From assembly GCA_947450475.1 (NCBI GenBank), contig CANFVK010000007.1:62001-126000 (forward strand): a DNA stretch of 64,000 nt, written 5' to 3'. The stretch is from Bacteriovoracaceae bacterium (lineage in GTDB: Bacteria > Bdellovibrionota > Bacteriovoracia > Bacteriovoracales > Bacteriovoracaceae). This document shows, in pieces, positions 35,218 through 42,967 of the stretch. Each line of letters begins with the position of its first letter. Position 1 is the stretch's first letter. The position numbers and the translations under genes are program-made. Under the pieces are notes generated by a model. That model searched no databases. It saw nothing but the letters and a program-made list of their open reading frames with translations, and was not told the origin of the DNA.

Positions 35218-35880
35218 TTAAATATCTAACATCTCATCATTCTCAATCACCCTTAAGCCTTGAGACTCTAGAGAAAGCTCTCGTAAAATAATATCAGCAA
35301 CAATGTTGGCATGAATACCCCTTAAAGGCTTTAATGGGCCTAGCAATATTAAATTGATTAAACTTGAAGACTTAATAAATATTTTCTCAATTAATCTTTT
35401 CTCAGCTCTATATCCAATCAGTAACGATGGTCTAAGGATTATGAGCTTGAAGAAATTAAGAGTTTTAAGACTTTCCTCCATTTCATATTTTATTCTGTTA
35501 TAAAAAAAAGGAGAACTTCGACTAGCCCCTAATGAAGAAATAACTGCAAATTTAATGACACCATGATTTTTGGCAAATTTAGCAAATTGGAAAACAAAAT
35601 CTCGGTCAACTTGTGCAAAAGCATCGCGGGAACCAGCTTTTTTGATCGTAGAGCCCAACGTGCAAACGGCTTCATCAATACGATCAATGTTTAATTCATA
35701 TAAATTGAATTCAGAAAGTTTTTCAAAATCTACTTTGTGCTGGATAACCCTAGAATCTATCATTGCAACAGGAGATCTTCCCAGAAGTATAATTTTACTA
35801 TAATGAGATTGAGATAATATTTTATTTAAAAAGATATTCCCAATTAATCCTGAATGGCCTGCCAATACGATTGATTTCAT
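35218..35880 (-). CDS. atypical SDR, NAD(P)-binding (HTATIP2/YbjT-like)
   Basis: A Rossmann fold starts at once: VLAGHSGLIGNIFLNKIL matches the GxxGxxG dinucleotide motif of NmrA/HTATIP2-like SDRs. Further segments are VISSLGASRSSPFFYNRIKYEMEE (Ser and YxxxK) and LRPSLLIGYR. The protein (220 residues) may act as an oxidoreductase or as an NAD(P) sensor. It lies convergent to the metalloprotease gene with no gap between stop codons, and downstream of the fkpA-type gene, separated by a terminator. Confidence 0.8.
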   Translation of the reverse strand: MKSIVLAGHSGLIGNIFLNKILSQSHYSKIILLGRSPVAMIDSRVIQHKVDFEKLSEFNLYELNIDRIDEAVCTLGSTIKKAGSRDAFAQVDRDFVFQFAKFAKNHGVIKFAVISSLGASRSSPFFYNRIKYEMEESLKTLNFFKLIILRPSLLIGYRAEKRLIEKIFIKSSSLINLILLGPLKPLRGIHANIVADIILRELSLESQGLRVIENDEMLDI

Positions 35881-35883
35881 ATT

Positions 35884-35919
35884 TAAAAAAAGAAAAGCCT
35901 AGTGAAAACACTAGGCTTT
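35884..35919 (-). terminator. terminator of the FKBP gene
   Basis: A perfect GCCTAGTG / CACTAGGC stem with a 4-base loop (plus AAA/TTT base) is followed on the minus strand by a T-rich run. It separates the FKBP lipoprotein gene from the downstream SDR gene. Confidence 0.85.
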
Positions 35920-35946
35920 AAAATAACCATTTATTAAATTCGAGAA

Positions 35947-36693
35947 TTACTTTTTCTTAGCTGGAACTTTTGGAGCTGATTTAGCTGGACCTGGAACGAT
36001 AGCTTCAGCAGGTGCCTTCTCAATACCGAGCAACTCAACTTCAAAAACTAAAGTTTCTCCACCACGAATTTTTGGAGGTGCACCAGTATCTCCATAAGCT
36101 AATTCAGATGGAATCACAAACTTTGTTGTTCCGCCGACTTTCATCAACTGAACACCCTCAGTCCAGCCTCTTATAACTCTGTTAAGTGGGAATGATACTT
36201 CTTTGCCTCTTTCTCTAGATGAATCAAACACAGTTCCATCAGTGAGTGTTCCATGATAATGAACTTTAACCATGTCAGTTTCTTTTGGAGATGGTCCAGT
36301 CCCTTCTTTTAAGTGCTTATAAGCTAAGCCAGAAGCTGTTTTTTGAGCTCCTTCTTTCTTCACAAAGTTTTCTAAGAATTCAGCACCTTTTTTCTTAACG
36401 TCGACTGCTTGTTTTTCCATTCTAGATTTAAAAATTTCTTGAATTTTTTGTTGGTAAGCCATTGGATCAACTTTTTGTTTTTCACCCTTTGCAGCGTCTC
36501 TTAAACCACTAGCAAGAGCGTCAATCTCAGCATCAGACATTGATAATTGAATCAATCGAGAACCAAACATTGTACCAATTGAGTAAAATGTTTTTTCTTC
36601 TTCGGTTTTTGGTTCTTTACTTTTAGAACAGCTTATTGCTGAAAAACCAATCAAGCTTAAAATTGCCATTGTTGGCAGAAAATTTTTCTTCAT
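35947..36693 (-). CDS. fkpA: FKBP-type peptidyl-prolyl isomerase lipoprotein
   Basis: The product is an FkpA/Mip-type periplasmic folding helper. A lipoprotein signal ends in the lipobox FSAISC; a helical FKBP_N dimerisation region follows (FYSIGTMFGSRLIQLSMSDAE, residues about 30-110), then the FKBP domain (VKVHYHGTLTDGTVFDSSRERG, GWTEGVQLMKVGG, ELAYGDTGAPPKIRGGETLVFEVELL). The Ala/Pro/Lys-rich tail is low complexity. I choose the ATG at 36693; the ATG at 36702 directly abuts the AAGGA SD. A hairpin terminator follows. Confidence 0.92.
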   Translation of the reverse strand: MKKNFLPTMAILSLIGFSAISCSKSKEPKTEEEKTFYSIGTMFGSRLIQLSMSDAEIDALASGLRDAAKGEKQKVDPMAYQQKIQEIFKSRMEKQAVDVKKKGAEFLENFVKKEGAQKTASGLAYKHLKEGTGPSPKETDMVKVHYHGTLTDGTVFDSSRERGKEVSFPLNRVIRGWTEGVQLMKVGGTTKFVIPSELAYGDTGAPPKIRGGETLVFEVELLGIEKAPAEAIVPGPAKSAPKVPAKKK

Positions 36694-36781
36694 GCTTTTC
36701 ATTCCTTTGTAATATTTGATGAATAAAATTATTTATTAATACGTTAATGCTCTTGAGATTAAAGATCAAGAAAAGCTTAAA

Positions 36782-37552
36782 CTACGGCCTTGTTTTTAAG
36801 AGCTTTAACCTATCTTCAACTTTAGGGAGTGAATTTTCCCAGTCACCATAGAGTGGATTAGGAATTATTATAAAACGATCACCAAAATCAGCAAAGTGCT
36901 GATCTGCTAGAATTCGACGCTCTTGGCTAGATTTTTTGTCCCAATCCTTATGAAAATCTTGTAAGTTATCACCTAAATATAACACTACGTTATATTTTTT
37001 CTGAACCTCCAGACGTCGTGCCTCCTTACTCCATCCATCTTTTAAAAAATAAAAATTTTCTATTTTTGCAGGGATGTTTAATTTAGCTAAATTTTCAAAA
37101 GTATCTTTAGCCTGCCAATCAAACCTATTAGAAATATAGATGACCTCTACTCCTCTAGATGATGCGTATTTGATAAAATCAGCTGCTCCGGGAATTGCTT
37201 GTGCTGACTGTTTCTTTACCCAGTTGTTTAAATTATCTTTGTCCCATTTGGCATTATTGACTAATTCCTCGGCCCCAAAGACGGAATTATCCAAAACAGT
37301 TTCGTCTATATCAAAAACAACAGCTAACTTGTGTAAGTTTTTATTCAATAAGGCCAAATCCAATTTTAGCTTTGCTAAGTTATAAGCTTGATAACATAGT
37401 GCTCGATATTCACCACTAGTTTGAAACCATAAATAGGCTCCTACTTGGTATTGCCTACTATAGACTGGTGTTTTATCGATTGAAATTTTTGCGCAAGAAG
37501 TAAATATACTTAATAACAAAATTGAGCAGAATGAAAAAAAATAAAGTCTCAA
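36782..37552 (-). CDS. class C acid phosphatase lipoprotein (e(P4)-like)
   Basis: The protein has a lipoprotein signal with lipobox IFTSC and a HAD phosphatase domain. The nucleophile motif is VVFDIDETVLDNS, which is the DDDD-type signature of lipoprotein e(P4)/class C acid phosphatases, with VIYISNRFDWQ and LYLGDNLQDFHKDW further on. Family members dephosphorylate nucleotides such as NMN outside the cell. Translation begins at the TTG at 37552, with a GAGG SD. It is directly downstream of RNase HI on the same strand with a 20-base gap. Confidence 0.88.
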   Translation of the reverse strand: MRLYFFSFCSILLLSIFTSCAKISIDKTPVYSRQYQVGAYLWFQTSGEYRALCYQAYNLAKLKLDLALLNKNLHKLAVVFDIDETVLDNSVFGAEELVNNAKWDKDNLNNWVKKQSAQAIPGAADFIKYASSRGVEVIYISNRFDWQAKDTFENLAKLNIPAKIENFYFLKDGWSKEARRLEVQKKYNVVLYLGDNLQDFHKDWDKKSSQERRILADQHFADFGDRFIIIPNPLYGDWENSLPKVEDRLKLLKTRP

Positions 37553-37572
37553 AAATAACCTCTCAGTTTTTA

Positions 37573-38238
37573 CTAAAAACCAGCTTCATCTAAAGCAAAA
37601 TTAGCCATTTGATCACACAATTCATTTTGAGGATGACCTGCATGACCCTTCACCCAAATAAAGGAAATATTTTCAAAATGATTTCTTAAATCATCCAACT
37701 CTTTCCACATCGATAAATTCTCAGGTTCTTTATTGTCGGCTTTTTTCCAACCTCTCAACTTCCAACCTGATACCCACTTCTCCATACCTTCGACAACATA
37801 CTTTGAATCGCTATAAACAAAAACAGGACTAGTCCTATCTGAGACACCATCTTCTATCCACTTCTCAATGATACCTTTTAAACCACGAATAACGCCCTCT
37901 AGCTCCATCTTATTGTTAGTTGTGGGTACGTCAACTCCAGAAGATTTTAAGAGAATATCAGCTTTATGATTTTGAATTATTGTTGCCCAAGCTCCAGGTC
38001 CAGGATTACCTCGACAGGCACCATCAGCAAAAATTGCAAATGCAGAATGTAATTCTTTCATCTCTTCGGGTAGTGGCAAAGAATCTAAGTTTTTTACGAC
38101 ATTATTATTATTATTATGGGTTTCTGGTAAAGAACTAGCTTTTTCAACTAAAAAATCAATATGATTTAAAGCCTCTAAATCGTTTTCAAACTCGTTTTTT
38201 AATTTTACAAGAATTTTTAATAATTCATTTTTTTTCAT
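37573..38238 (-). CDS. rnhA: ribonuclease HI with N-terminal extension
   Basis: The C-terminal 150 residues are RNase HI: IFADGACRGNPGPGAWA (first catalytic Asp), NNKMELEGVIRGLKGI (Glu), VFVYSDSKYVVEGM (Asp) and WVKGHAGHPQNELCDQMAN (His and last Asp). All catalytic acids are present. It degrades RNA in RNA-DNA hybrids. A 68-residue N-terminal helical extension is unusual and contains a run of five Asn residues encoded by a trinucleotide repeat. The start has a GGAAT SD-like site. Confidence 0.92.
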   Translation of the reverse strand: MKKNELLKILVKLKNEFENDLEALNHIDFLVEKASSLPETHNNNNNVVKNLDSLPLPEEMKELHSAFAIFADGACRGNPGPGAWATIIQNHKADILLKSSGVDVPTTNNKMELEGVIRGLKGIIEKWIEDGVSDRTSPVFVYSDSKYVVEGMEKWVSGWKLRGWKKADNKEPENLSMWKELDDLRNHFENISFIWVKGHAGHPQNELCDQMANFALDEAGF

Positions 38239-38327
38239 TAAAATATTCCTAAAGTAGATTGCTTGTTAGAGCAATGATTGTAGTGGAATAGATATGCTTT
38301 TTAAAGCAGATATGCTAAAACAACTAG

Positions 38328-38819
38328 ATGAATTCAATATTTTCAATACGTGTTTACAAACAATATTTTAATTTTGCATCATCGCACTTTATGCTATTTA
38401 AAGATGGTAGTCGCGAACCATTACATGGTCACAACTATCGTGTTTTGGTAAAAGGCAATGCTTTAGACCTAAATGATGATATGGTCTTTGATTTTCTTAA
38501 TATAAAGCCTATTGTCAGGGATATTTGTAACAGCTTAGATCATAAGTTGATCATACCTCAAAAAAATTCAAATATTCAAATCGAAGAAAATGAGGGCAAT
38601 TATCAATTCATTACAAAAGATAAAAGTTTTTTTAGTGTACCGAAGACTGATGTTTTATTACTTCCAATAGAAAATACCTCATCTGAAAGACTAGCAGCTT
38701 ATATAGCTGAAAAAATCAATGAAGCTATAAAAGAAAAATTTAATTTCATATTTAAAGAAATAGAAATTGAAGTTGAGGAATCTCCAGGTCAATCAGCTGT
38801 GTACATTCTAAAAAACTAA
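38328..38819 (+). CDS. 6-pyruvoyl tetrahydropterin synthase family enzyme (PTPS-III-like)
   Basis: The zinc site of the PTPS/QueD family is visible: H20 (ASSHFML), H33 and H35 (LHGHNY). The catalytic Cys of QueD-type CxxxHGH is replaced by Arg29, and Glu30 sits in ExxHGH (SREPLHGHNY). This form is known from PTPS-III proteins, which make 6-hydroxymethyldihydropterin for folate in place of FolB. The 163-residue length includes an insert of about 30 residues (residues 79-110). QueD activity is therefore unlikely; a folate-pathway role is an inference. It is followed by the MpaA-like gene 11 bases away. Confidence 0.75.
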   Translation: MNSIFSIRVYKQYFNFASSHFMLFKDGSREPLHGHNYRVLVKGNALDLNDDMVFDFLNIKPIVRDICNSLDHKLIIPQKNSNIQIEENEGNYQFITKDKSFFSVPKTDVLLLPIENTSSERLAAYIAEKINEAIKEKFNFIFKEIEIEVEESPGQSAVYILKN

Positions 38820-38830
38820 TAGGGAGAAAC

Positions 38831-39505
38831 ATGGAATTCGAAAAACTCCAGAGTGGAATTAGCGTTAAGGGTGAAAAAATCGAGGCATTTAAGTCAAAAA
38901 TAACAAGCTCTAAGTATAATTATATAATTGGAGCGGTTCATGGAGACGAAATTGAAGGTGCACATCTTGCTAAGAAATTATTTGAATGGTTGAAAGAAAC
39001 AAGCTTAGCTGAAATGCCAATTATAATAATACCTATTTTAAACGTTGATGGTTTTAATTCCGGAACAAGAGTTAATGCAAATGGGGTTGATCTAAATAGA
39101 AATTTACCTTCAAAGCAATGGTCTCCGGAAGCAAAAGAAGAAAAATATTTTCCAGGTATTGCCCCTCTTTCAGAACCAGAAAATAAGTTTCTAGTAAGTT
39201 TATTTGAAAAATTCCCACCTAAATTCATACTGAGTTTTCATTCATGGTATCCGGTAATTAATTATAATGGCTCCTGCAAAAATATTGCAGAATTTCTTTC
39301 TAGCTATAATAAATATCCAATAGAAGCAGATTTTGTTTCACACCCAACCCCTGGCTCGCTAGGTGAATATGGACCTCAAATTCTCAATTGCCCAGTTTTA
39401 ACATTTGAATGTCCTCTTCTAAGTAAAGAAATAACTTTGGACTCTATTTGGAGAGAAAACGAAATGGCTTTTAAAGAATTAATTCTACAAAAAATTATAG
39501 AATAA
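38831..39505 (+). CDS. M14 metallopeptidase, MpaA-like
   Basis: The 224-residue protein belongs to the M14 zinc peptidase family: GAVHGDEIEGAHL (H37, E40 zinc ligands), NANGVDLNRNLP (Arg for the substrate carboxylate), SFHSWY (H137) and TFECP (catalytic E193). The short length and lack of a signal peptide resemble MpaA, a cytoplasmic murein-tripeptide amidase that cleaves L-Ala-gamma-D-Glu-mDAP. The start has a GGGAG SD. Its stop codon abuts the convergent beta-lactamase-like gene. Substrate specificity cannot be read directly. Confidence 0.85.
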   Translation: MEFEKLQSGISVKGEKIEAFKSKITSSKYNYIIGAVHGDEIEGAHLAKKLFEWLKETSLAEMPIIIIPILNVDGFNSGTRVNANGVDLNRNLPSKQWSPEAKEEKYFPGIAPLSEPENKFLVSLFEKFPPKFILSFHSWYPVINYNGSCKNIAEFLSSYNKYPIEADFVSHPTPGSLGEYGPQILNCPVLTFECPLLSKEITLDSIWRENEMAFKELILQKIIE

Positions 39506-40615
39506 TTATTTTTTTAAATACTCATTATAAAAAAACTCCAAATGTCGATGACGATCAAATCTCGATTTAAGTTTATCAGAGGCTAATCTAAGATAAATAG
39601 CACGCTGAGATGGAAAAATGGCAAGTGTTTGTCCCCTGAGCCCCATTATGGCCACCATGTCACTGGGCAATTTTTCATAAGGCTTTCTACCGTTTTTAAA
39701 AGGTCGATTTAAAAACCAATAATAACCATAGTTAAACTTAGCAAAAAAAGAATCAAACTTTTGTGACTCTTCAAAAGAAATTTTATTATAATCCCATGAG
39801 CGTTTTATCCAACTTGGTTTGAAAATTTGCTTTCCAGAAATTTTACCTGAATTTAGAAACATTGAAGCAACTTTCAAAACTTCTTCAGGTGATGAGGCTC
39901 CTGCTTGAAAAGCATGAGGTATTCTAAACTGATTTTCACGATTTATATTATAAATGAGTTTGTTTAAAAAATCAGTATGCTTGGCCCATAGAAAAGAATC
40001 TGATTTATCTATAAAGACTCTAGATTTTTCAAGTTTAAGGTCGTCAAAAATAAAGGAATTCATTTTGTGAACTAAATCATTTTTACCATAAATTTTTTCT
40101 AGATATAAAATCGCAAGGCAATTGTCTAAAAAGGAATAATTGTAACTTGCCCCTGGCTTATACATTGGCAAAGTGCGAGACATATAAAACTCAAACATAT
40201 TGTTAGGAATTTTTTCAATCGGAGCAATTAAACCAAAATTAATTTTTTCGATAGCTTCAAAATCATAAACGGCTCTTCTTCCAGAACTCATCTGAATTAA
40301 ATGTTCGAGAGTTAAATTGCTTGTAAAGGGATCTGGATAATTTGGAGCAATCTTTGTGTTTAAATCAAGATGATTTAAAAATTCTTCATGAGCGATAAAT
40401 ACACTGAGAAATAATTTAGAGAGTGAATGCAGATTGTGAGGCCGATCAAAGGAATAATCATTTTGATATTTTTCGTAAATGATCTTTCCATCTTTTACTG
40501 CAATCAAAACATCAGTGTTGCCCAAACTAGAATCAAAACCATAACTCTCAAAATCGTATGTAAACCCATTATTTGAAAGTAGAAACAAAAAGACAAAAAT
40601 AGTTAAATTTTTCAT
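39506..40615 (-). CDS. exported serine hydrolase (beta-lactamase/PBP-like)
   Basis: The 369-residue product has a signal peptide (ending GFTY) and the class C beta-lactamase/DD-peptidase fold. SLSK in LHSLSKLFLSV fits the SxxK nucleophile motif; the second-motif tyrosine probably lies in SYNYSFLDN. The third KTG-like motif is not clear. Family members include esterases and D-amino-acid peptidases, so beta-lactamase activity should not be assumed. It is transcribed alone from a position near 40620. Confidence 0.78.
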   Translation of the reverse strand: MKNLTIFVFLFLLSNNGFTYDFESYGFDSSLGNTDVLIAVKDGKIIYEKYQNDYSFDRPHNLHSLSKLFLSVFIAHEEFLNHLDLNTKIAPNYPDPFTSNLTLEHLIQMSSGRRAVYDFEAIEKINFGLIAPIEKIPNNMFEFYMSRTLPMYKPGASYNYSFLDNCLAILYLEKIYGKNDLVHKMNSFIFDDLKLEKSRVFIDKSDSFLWAKHTDFLNKLIYNINRENQFRIPHAFQAGASSPEEVLKVASMFLNSGKISGKQIFKPSWIKRSWDYNKISFEESQKFDSFFAKFNYGYYWFLNRPFKNGRKPYEKLPSDMVAIMGLRGQTLAIFPSQRAIYLRLASDKLKSRFDRHRHLEFFYNEYLKK

Positions 40616-40721
40616 ATCCTATTCTATCTCATCAACTTACTAAAAATAGGGAAAAAACATATTGTCTAAGAAAGAATCAAGACTAATTTATTAAAGAGAA
40701 CTTTCAAAAGCGATACTGTGA

Positions 40722-41570
40722 CTAGGCTATTCTTGTGAATTTTATTACTTCCACAGGACAGGCTTCAGCAGATTCTTGTATTCTTAATCCATCATCCATT
40801 GGAGCTCCTGGTCTAATAATACAGGTCGAATCCGTGACCTCGAACACTTCTGGGAATATGGCTTCACATGCATCACAAACAATACAACCAGGCTCAATCC
40901 AAACTTTACTAACTGAAAAATTTGGAACGCTACTGGCCCCGGCCGCTTCAGTGCTTCCAACCGAAAACTGACCGGCAAATTCGGGATTTGTCGCAAGTTT
41001 CAGTGCTTTGCTTGACTTAGGAAGCGGAGGAGAAATAAATGTTCTTTCAGGTATCTCAAACAGTGGCTTAACTTTTGAAACCATGAAGTTTTCACGCACT
41101 TCATCTATTGTCATCGTTGCATTTTTATATTTATCAATAAAAGCTTTACCCTTAATAGAAATCTGATGTGATACATTATCTGAAGACGATGAAACATGAA
41201 ATTCGATCGTGGCATCGTTTATGCCTTTCGCATTTATAATTTCGACAAACTTCTCACCAAAATCTAAATCTCGAACAAAATCTTGAGATGAAGCCTCAAA
41301 CTCCCTTGTAATTTCCAATTGAGCAGGTAAACCGAATGGATTAAATAGGTGTATTTGAATTCTATCAAATTTAACTGGTTCAGCATTTTGATCCCATTCA
41401 AAGCTAAAAGCAAAACCCTTATCGCCTAATTGACTTTTATAAATTCCAATTTTGGGTTTAACGAAAAGAAAATTTAGAGCTCCAGATAAAATGCTTAAGG
41501 CTCCAAGCCCCAGCAAAAGTCCAATCCCCAAAAGCATAGATATAGACATGGCAAGAAAAGTCGTATTCAC
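40722..41570 (-). CDS. membrane-anchored ferredoxin-like protein
   Basis: Residues 1-35 are a hydrophobic anchor (MNTTFLAMSISMLLGIGLLLG and following). Residues 40-200 form a poorly recognised domain with beta strands. The C-terminal 60 residues are a ferredoxin: PGCIVCDACEAIFPEVFEV (CX2CX2C) and later ACPVEVIKF, which together can bind a single 4Fe-4S cluster. The protein likely transfers electrons at the membrane. The GTG at 41570 has a GGGAG SD. No obvious redox partner gene is adjacent. Confidence 0.78.
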   Translation of the reverse strand: MNTTFLAMSISMLLGIGLLLGLGALSILSGALNFLFVKPKIGIYKSQLGDKGFAFSFEWDQNAEPVKFDRIQIHLFNPFGLPAQLEITREFEASSQDFVRDLDFGEKFVEIINAKGINDATIEFHVSSSSDNVSHQISIKGKAFIDKYKNATMTIDEVRENFMVSKVKPLFEIPERTFISPPLPKSSKALKLATNPEFAGQFSVGSTEAAGASSVPNFSVSKVWIEPGCIVCDACEAIFPEVFEVTDSTCIIRPGAPMDDGLRIQESAEACPVEVIKFTRIA

Positions 41571-41646
41571 GTAAACTCCCTAAAGAATAAAACAAGTCAA
41601 TTTACCAAAACATACCATATTATTTTAGCATAAGAATCTGATATGT

Positions 41647-42603
41647 TTAGCAAAATTGTGAAATGGCGGTAGGTAAATTAAAAATGGCACATAACTCATT
41701 ATTCACCAATTGTGCAAGGCCCAAGAGAACACCATTGATATTATAAACCCAAATATAATTATCTGAAGATACAATTAAATGAGATTTTTTTAATATTATT
41801 GTTTCAATAGGATATCTCATGCCTTGAAGATATTTTTTCGCCTGCTCTGGAGTTAGGAGCACATTATCCAAAATAAGTACTTGATCTAAAGTCATTGCAT
41901 TTTTAATAGAGTCAAAAGAAACATCGCGCTTTGGCCATGAATCCTGATTTAAAGATTGACCTATACCTATAGATCCTATTTGAGATCTACTTAAAGAACT
42001 AAGGGCGCCGTAACCATCAAACAATACTGCAATTTCTTCAAACAAGCTCCTGATGTAGGTGCCTGATGATACAGTGACTATAAAATCGAAAAAGGGATAC
42101 TCGTACCTGGTGACTTCAAAACGAAAAATTTCTCGTTTAACTTTTTCCTTTGTTATCAATCGTCCTTGAAGTGCGTGTTGGTATAGTCTTTGACCTTCAA
42201 ACTTTGAAGCCGAAATGCTATGTGGACTTTGCCAGTAATCACCAAGAAATCTGAGTCTCAAAAAAGCATCGATCTCCTCTCTAGACTTATATTTCCACGA
42301 ATCATCAATTTCTTTAGTAAGAAGTATGGGGCTTGTTAGGTCTCCACTTACTGTTTTGACTCCGAATTTGCCGGTTGCGCAATAGGTCTTAGGAAGTAAT
42401 TCATGAACATAATCATTGAGCTTTTGAGCACCCTGAATACCGACAAGCAATACACCGTTGGCAAAGGGATCAAGTGTACCAAAATGACCAATTTTACCGA
42501 AAGAAAAATTTAAATTTTTTTTAAAATGTCTAACGACATCGAATGAAGATAATCCAATCGGTTTATTTATATTAAAAACAAGTGGAATATTTTGAAAATC
42601 CAT
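41647..42603 (-). CDS. truB: tRNA pseudouridine(55) synthase
   Basis: TruB modifies U55 in the T-loop of tRNA. The catalytic Asp is in GHFGTLDPFANGVL, and KPIGLSSFDVVRHFKK, KTYCATGKFGVKT and SGTYIRSLFEEIA are typical. The C-terminal region (about residues 230-318) resembles the PUA-like tail. It is the last gene of the rimP-nusA-infB-rbfA-truB operon, 7 bases after rbfA. Confidence 0.95.
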   Translation of the reverse strand: MDFQNIPLVFNINKPIGLSSFDVVRHFKKNLNFSFGKIGHFGTLDPFANGVLLVGIQGAQKLNDYVHELLPKTYCATGKFGVKTVSGDLTSPILLTKEIDDSWKYKSREEIDAFLRLRFLGDYWQSPHSISASKFEGQRLYQHALQGRLITKEKVKREIFRFEVTRYEYPFFDFIVTVSSGTYIRSLFEEIAVLFDGYGALSSLSRSQIGSIGIGQSLNQDSWPKRDVSFDSIKNAMTLDQVLILDNVLLTPEQAKKYLQGMRYPIETIILKKSHLIVSSDNYIWVYNINGVLLGLAQLVNNELCAIFNLPTAISQFC

Positions 42604-42610
42604 TTTTGGA

Positions 42611-42964
42611 TTAGTCGCCTTTTATTTCACTTTTAAGAAGATCCATAATTTTTTTCTCTTCTTCAAACTGATTGTCATAAATGAAACTAAGTGATGGAAC
42701 ATGTCTAACTTCTAAAACTTTAGCCAACTCAGATCTAATCTTGCCAGAAGCTGATTCAATTGCAACCTTGGCGTCCCCTCTTGTATGAGAATCAAAAGTA
42801 TCCCAAGAAATCGTTGCGTAGCCAAAATCTGGAGAAAGCTCAACTTTTGTAACACTAACTCTTTGTAAACGAGCATCTTTTATAGAGGTTCGGAGCAGGC
42901 TATTAATTTCATTTAACAGCCTTTCTTCGTATTTCTCTTTTTTAAATAAATTCTTCTTTGCCAT
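42611..42964 (-). CDS. rbfA: ribosome-binding factor A
   Basis: RbfA helps mature the 30S subunit and binds 16S rRNA. The 117-residue product has the KH-like fold with typical segments LLNEINSLLRTSIKDARLQRVSVTKVELSPD and LAKVLEVRHVPSLSFIYDN. It sits 3 bases after infB and before truB, the conserved order, which supports the assignment. Confidence 0.93.
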   Translation of the reverse strand: MAKKNLFKKEKYEERLLNEINSLLRTSIKDARLQRVSVTKVELSPDFGYATISWDTFDSHTRGDAKVAIESASGKIRSELAKVLEVRHVPSLSFIYDNQFEEEKKIMDLLKSEIKGD

Positions 42965-42967
42965 AAA

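Noticed and set aside
38101-38117. ATT trinucleotide repeat in rnhA
   Set aside because: It is a trinucleotide run coding for Asn in a variable N-terminal extension, so length changes would not shift the frame; phase variation is unlikely.
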